Shown: positions 61,028 through 64,000 of the stretch, piece after piece
Position numbering within the stretch: position 1 is the first letter of the stretch
Layout of the letters: the number at the start of each line of letters is the position of its first letter
From: CAYMZZ01 sp044463125
GTDB lineage: Bacteria > Bacteroidota > Bacteroidia > Chitinophagales > Chitinophagaceae
DNA: 64,000 nt
Direction: 5' to 3'
NCBI GenBank assembly: GCA_044463125.1
Contig: JBIQMS010000023.1
Span: 5,551-69,550, forward strand
Translations under genes and position numbers: made by a program
The notes under the pieces: generated by a model
The model's input: the letters and a program-made list of their open reading frames with translations, nothing else
What the model was told of the DNA's origin: nothing
Databases searched by the model: none

Positions 61028-61468
61028 ATGAGAACTTACCCTGTTTATCCGGAATCTGTAGGCACTACTACAGGTACCTCCCTGACTACCCTGGTTGACC
61101 AGCTTTTGCTGGAATTGGAGCCGCTGGCTCAGGAAAGCAAGTCGATCCTTGTCAACGAAATTGAACCTGCTTTTTTTACGGCGGCTTCTGGTATGGCAAT
61201 AGGGGAAGTGGTTCGTGAAATTTTGCAATCCATGCTTCAATGTGCCCGGCTGGGGAGAATCCATGTGTTTGCTGAGAAATTTGGCGATCATATTACCCTC
61301 GAGTTTGAGGAGCGCAACAACTTTAATGGCTATGCCCTCGCATTCCGGCTTTGCAGTGTGGAACCGTTGGCCCGTGAGGCGGGAGGGTATCTTTCTGTAA
61401 AAGGCGAAAAATCACTCCTGGCCCGCATTTCCTTCAGTTTCCCGGATGTCGCTACAAAGCGCAACTAA
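61028..61468 (+). CDS. Small protein resembling a degenerate HATPase domain
   Basis: A 146-residue protein without a signal peptide. The pattern is like a GHKL/HATPase fold: a helix with LVDQLLLELEPLAQESKSILVNEI, then VREILQSMLQCARLGRIHVFAEKFGDHITLEFEERNNFNGYALAFRL, where the helix before the beta-strand is in the place of the N box but lacks the usual Asn and the DxGxG loop. ARISFSFP at the C-terminus is like the final strand of histidine kinases (FSLPL type). It may be a non-ATP-binding relic of a kinase domain or a regulator that binds another kinase. This is inference; the protein is unrecognised. A hairpin terminator follows the stop. Confidence 0.6.
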   Translation: MRTYPVYPESVGTTTGTSLTTLVDQLLLELEPLAQESKSILVNEIEPAFFTAASGMAIGEVVREILQSMLQCARLGRIHVFAEKFGDHITLEFEERNNFNGYALAFRLCSVEPLAREAGGYLSVKGEKSLLARISFSFPDVATKRN

Positions 61469-61476
61469 TTATCTCC

Positions 61477-61515
61477 AAAAACCCGGCCTCAGCTTTTTGG
61501 TGGGGGCGGGTTTTT
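61477..61515. terminator. Bidirectional terminator-like hairpin
   Basis: AAAAACCCG (61477-61485) pairs with CGGGTTTTT (61507-61515) around a 21-nt loop that holds extra GCC/GGG pairing. It lies about 10 bp after the stop codon of the 146-residue protein and is followed by a T run. Confidence 0.65.
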
Positions 61516-61627
61516 AGGTTTCAGATTTATTTTCTATTTTGGCAGTCGCATCTGTCTGATTCCCCATATCCTTTTCTGAATTCCGTTTTATCCGCGTCCT
61601 TATGATCTAAACGAACCTGTACGCGTT

Positions 61628-62425
61628 ATGAAACGATTACTATTAGCGATGGCCATGCTGGTGAATGGAGTGTATGCCCAGGAATGGCAGGCAGAATTTA
61701 TGGTAGGTGGGGTAAGCTATAATGGGGATCTCGCCGAAAAAGCCCTGAATCTTCGCCGTGTACGCCCAACGGTTAGCCTGAATATCAAGTACGAATTTTA
61801 TTACCTGGTGCTCCGGGCAGGCTTCACCTATTCGCACCTCGTGGGGCACGATAAATACAATGAAGACCCCTATCTCCGCAACCGCAACCTGAGTTTTCGC
61901 AGCAATGTATGGGAATTTGATGCCATTGCAGAATACAACCTGGTGGAGCCGGATATCTTTCATGCCTACCCTTACCTGTTTGCCGGGGTGGGTCTGCTCT
62001 ATTCCGACCCCTATGCGTTCGATAATGAGGGGAATAAAGTGAAACTGCGCCCCCTGCGCACTGAAGGTCAGGGATTACCACAGTATCCCAGCCGAAAGCC
62101 TTATTCCAAAATACAGGCCTGCATACCGGTGGGTGCCGGGTGGAAATGGAAGCTCAACGAAAAGTTTGACCTGGCTTATGAACTCGGCTTTCGTATTCTC
62201 TTTACTGATTATCTCGATGATGTAAGTACCACCTACGCCAACCCGGCCTATTTGAATAGCGGGATAGGTCCCAAATCAGTGGAAATGGCGAACCGCGCCA
62301 AACCGGTGCCGGGTTCCAATTATGTGCCAAAGACGGGCGATATGCGGGGTAATCCGGATGTGAAGGACAACTACTTCATGAGTAGTTTCAAGATTATCTG
62401 GCACCTGGAAGGTAGAAGGGATTAA
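61628..62425 (+). CDS. Outer membrane beta-barrel protein, DUF6089 family
   Basis: A 265-residue protein with a signal peptide (MKRLLLAMAMLVNGVYAQ) and a beta-barrel pattern of alternating hydrophobic strands: WQAEFMVGGVSYNGDL, PTVSLNIKYEFYYLVLRAGFTYSHL, WEFDAIAEYNLVEPD, YPYLFAGVGLLYSDP and KFDLAYELGFRILFTDYLDDVSTTY. The text GFRILFTDYLDDVSTTYA and the LRPLRTEGQGLPQYPSRKPYSK segment fit the DUF6089 family of Bacteroidota. The protein ends with KIIWHLEGRRD, a terminal strand. It should be in the outer membrane; the transport or structural role is unknown. It is convergent with the lytic transglycosylase gene. Confidence 0.85.
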   Translation: MKRLLLAMAMLVNGVYAQEWQAEFMVGGVSYNGDLAEKALNLRRVRPTVSLNIKYEFYYLVLRAGFTYSHLVGHDKYNEDPYLRNRNLSFRSNVWEFDAIAEYNLVEPDIFHAYPYLFAGVGLLYSDPYAFDNEGNKVKLRPLRTEGQGLPQYPSRKPYSKIQACIPVGAGWKWKLNEKFDLAYELGFRILFTDYLDDVSTTYANPAYLNSGIGPKSVEMANRAKPVPGSNYVPKTGDMRGNPDVKDNYFMSSFKIIWHLEGRRD

Positions 62426-62450
62426 GAGCCATTCTTCATTTCAAAAAGAA

Positions 62451-62476
62451 AACCGGAGCAGTTGCCTGCCCCGGTT
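62451..62476 (-). terminator. Terminator of the lytic transglycosylase gene
   Basis: AACCGGAGCAG and CTGCCCCGGTT form an 11-bp stem with one mismatch and a 4-nt loop. On the minus strand it is followed by TTTTCTTTTT. It sits between two convergent genes and may serve both. Confidence 0.75.
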
Positions 62477-62487
62477 CCTGATTTCAC

Positions 62488-63447
62488 TCACTCTTCCACA
62501 AAAATGGTAATGATTTCCTGTTGTTCATGACCGCGATGCAACTCTGCATTGCTGCGTACGACATGGCTTGTTTCCTTGGCCGGCTCCTCGTCCGGTTCGC
62601 TTTCGGATGTATTGCTGGCCCGGCCCTTGTGTAAAAGCAGGTTATGCTCCGCTACGAATGCCTGCAGGAGGCGGTTGTATTGAGTACGTTCGCTTTTGGT
62701 AAGGGTGGTGATACTGCCATTTCCTTCAAAGAAATAATGGGTACCGATAAACTTCTTTACATGGCCCCTGGTTTCCGCGGGCAGTAAATGTTGCAGTTTC
62801 CAGAAGTTGCGGCTGCCAGATGTGCGGATGGCTTTGTACACGGGGCCAGGTCCGCAATTATAGGCGGCAATCGTAAGCGGCCAGTCGTCGAACAGGCGAT
62901 ACAGATCGCGCAGGTATTTGGCGGCGGCCACGGTACTTTTCAGCAAGTGCGTGCGTTCATCCACCACGCCATTCACGCGCAGTTTGAGAATGCGGGCAGT
63001 CTCCGGCATCAACTGCCAGGTACCGCGCGCGCCTACACGGGAAAGGGCGCGGGTATTCAATTCCGACTCCACAATGGCCAGGTAGCGGAGGCTGCGGGGC
63101 AAACCATAAACAGTAAATACACTGTCCATCACCCGGAAGAATTGGGGGCTGCGTTCCCGCATTTTCTCCAGCAATTCAGCGTTGCGGGTAATATAATTCA
63201 CTACATAGGTATCACGCTGCTTGTTGGCGGGCAATGCTGGCAATTGCCAGTAATACCCGGCAGGGAAGCTGATGGGGGCGTTGAAAAAATCGGCGGCGAA
63301 ATGCGTCGCATCTTGCGAAGCCAGCGGCCTTGATAAGCTGTCGGATGGCTTTAATGGCGTTGCCGACAACAAGCCCGCAGTCACCATCAGCAGCCCGAAG
63401 CTGTAGAATAATTGTTTAACCAGTTTTCTGTTCAACATCGTTTTCAT
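62488..63447 (-). CDS. Lytic murein transglycosylase (SLT, MltD-like)
   Basis: A 319-residue enzyme cutting the MurNAc-GlcNAc bond of peptidoglycan with anhydro product. The start at 63447 is chosen for the signal-like segment (KQLFYSFGLLMVTAGLLSA); the frame is open 16 codons further. The SLT domain spans about 105-225: the catalytic Glu127 in YLAIVESELNTRALSRVGARGTWQLMPETA, then LKSTVAAAKYLRDLYRLFDDWPLTIAAYNCGPGPV, the second family motif. KKFIGTHYFFEGNGSIT follows. The C-terminal part is Ser/Glu-rich and lacks LysM domains, unlike MltD of E. coli. It acts in the periplasm. Confidence 0.9.
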   Translation of the reverse strand: MKTMLNRKLVKQLFYSFGLLMVTAGLLSATPLKPSDSLSRPLASQDATHFAADFFNAPISFPAGYYWQLPALPANKQRDTYVVNYITRNAELLEKMRERSPQFFRVMDSVFTVYGLPRSLRYLAIVESELNTRALSRVGARGTWQLMPETARILKLRVNGVVDERTHLLKSTVAAAKYLRDLYRLFDDWPLTIAAYNCGPGPVYKAIRTSGSRNFWKLQHLLPAETRGHVKKFIGTHYFFEGNGSITTLTKSERTQYNRLLQAFVAEHNLLLHKGRASNTSESEPDEEPAKETSHVVRSNAELHRGHEQQEIITIFVEE

Positions 63448-64000
63448 ATTTATTGAAACAATGCCGACCCAAGGGGAATGGATTACTGGTTCCACATAGG
63501 TAGAATGGATAGAAGTCTTATCAATAGAATACTGGAAAAACAGTGTTGGGCAGAATTCCGGAGGGTACGGTCAATAAGGCTTTTCATGTTCCGGATGCCA
63601 CACTGATACGGATTATTACTGTGTGTTTTCAATTGCAAAAATACCCTGCAGATCCCGTTAATCATAGCTTTTGGAGGCTGGTAAATCTACGTATGATACA
63701 TACCATCATGGTTTCCACCATGCTATCCTGAAAAATAATCCGCTGAAAATTAGTCAGCAATTTTTGGCAGGTTTTGCATGCTTTGGCAGGAATTGGAAGT
63801 GATGAGTTGAGGGAGAGGAAGTTGTAAGTGGTAAGTAGTAAGTAGTAAGTTGCAAGTAGGGAGTTGTAAGTAGGGGGCTGGAAGATAGGGATGTCATATT
63901 TTCAATTCTGGAATTTGATTGGGATGGCTGCAAAATAATCTGCGGAAATCTTATATGTTTGATTTAGTTCAAAAAACAGGAAAATAATCAACTTTGATAG
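63448..64000. other. Non-coding end of the window
   Basis: I see no credible gene here; the two short open frames around 63483-63731 overlap on opposite strands and have no supporting features. A GTAAGTAGTAAGTTGCAAGTAGGG-like array (about 63822-63880, unit 8-12 nt) is present, similar in type to the CTACTCCCCA array at 35230-35290 read on the other strand. An AATCTGCGGAAATC remnant (63937-63950) belongs to the CTGCG family. Confidence 0.5.

Noticed and set aside
63483..63731. Two overlapping open frames of about 60 residues on opposite strands
   Set aside because: Neither has a domain, signal peptide or homologue-like text; the region is likely upstream DNA of the transglycosylase gene.

Overview
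The window looks like chromosome of a Bacteroidota bacterium, most likely of the Chitinophagaceae type. The support is direct: two proteins carry type IX secretion sorting domains (A type at 29.8-31.4 kb, B/CHU_C type at 54.7-57.3 kb); there is a SPOR protein, several small Bacteroidota-only families (DUF4476, DUF6089, DUF6263, DUF6515) and a SecA of 1106 residues; TAnnTTTG promoter boxes precede some genes, and clear Shine-Dalgarno sequences are generally lacking. Most genes are conserved housekeeping or envelope genes, mid-GC, in short operons. No rRNA, tRNA, CRISPR or prophage was seen.

Layout. 0-3 kb: the start of an FAD oxidoreductase, then an AT-rich type II restriction-modification pair of the BsuBI/PstI type. 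3-9 kb: a giant alpha-2-macroglobulin with an intact thioester motif. 10-25 kb: DUF4476 protein, sucD, MlaF/MlaE lipid transporter, malic enzyme (maeB), an ABC-2 exporter, S41 protease, M20 amidohydrolase, SPOR protein, and a deoC-ALDH-ALDH-like operon. 25-31 kb: two secreted amidohydrolase-fold proteins and a T9SS cargo protein. 31-40 kb: secA, a lipoprotein, a lone atpG, scpB, lysA. 41-45.5 kb: DUF6263 protein, papain-like protease, DUF4442 protein, beta-CASP nuclease. 45.7-50 kb: a dense REP palindrome array with two RAYT-like Y1 transposases and gene remnants. 50-54 kb: an operon of M42 peptidase, tiny membrane protein, methyltransferase and membrane sulfatase-like enzyme. 54-64 kb: CHU_C adhesin, S1/P1 nuclease, small secreted proteins, a possible structured RNA, a DUF6089 barrel and a lytic transglycosylase.

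The most unusual aspect is the repeat content. Nearly every spacer between genes is filled by one of a few families of short palindromes or simple arrays: ACGTA palindromes, CTGCGGGAAA inverted repeats, TTTAAGG/TTTAGGG arrays, AATTTGGG arrays. They are assembled into modular elements of about 150-330 bp and often begin exactly at, or contribute, the stop codon of a gene. A separate, GC-rich REP family (core CCTCCCGAAGGGAGG) is confined to the 45.7-50 kb cluster, where it surrounds two near-identical Y1/RAYT genes. That is the strongest candidate for an unusual system in the window.

Limits: all family names come from reading motifs, with no database search. Start codons were moved inward where an upstream extension had no support. 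Repeat boundaries are accurate to a few bases only.
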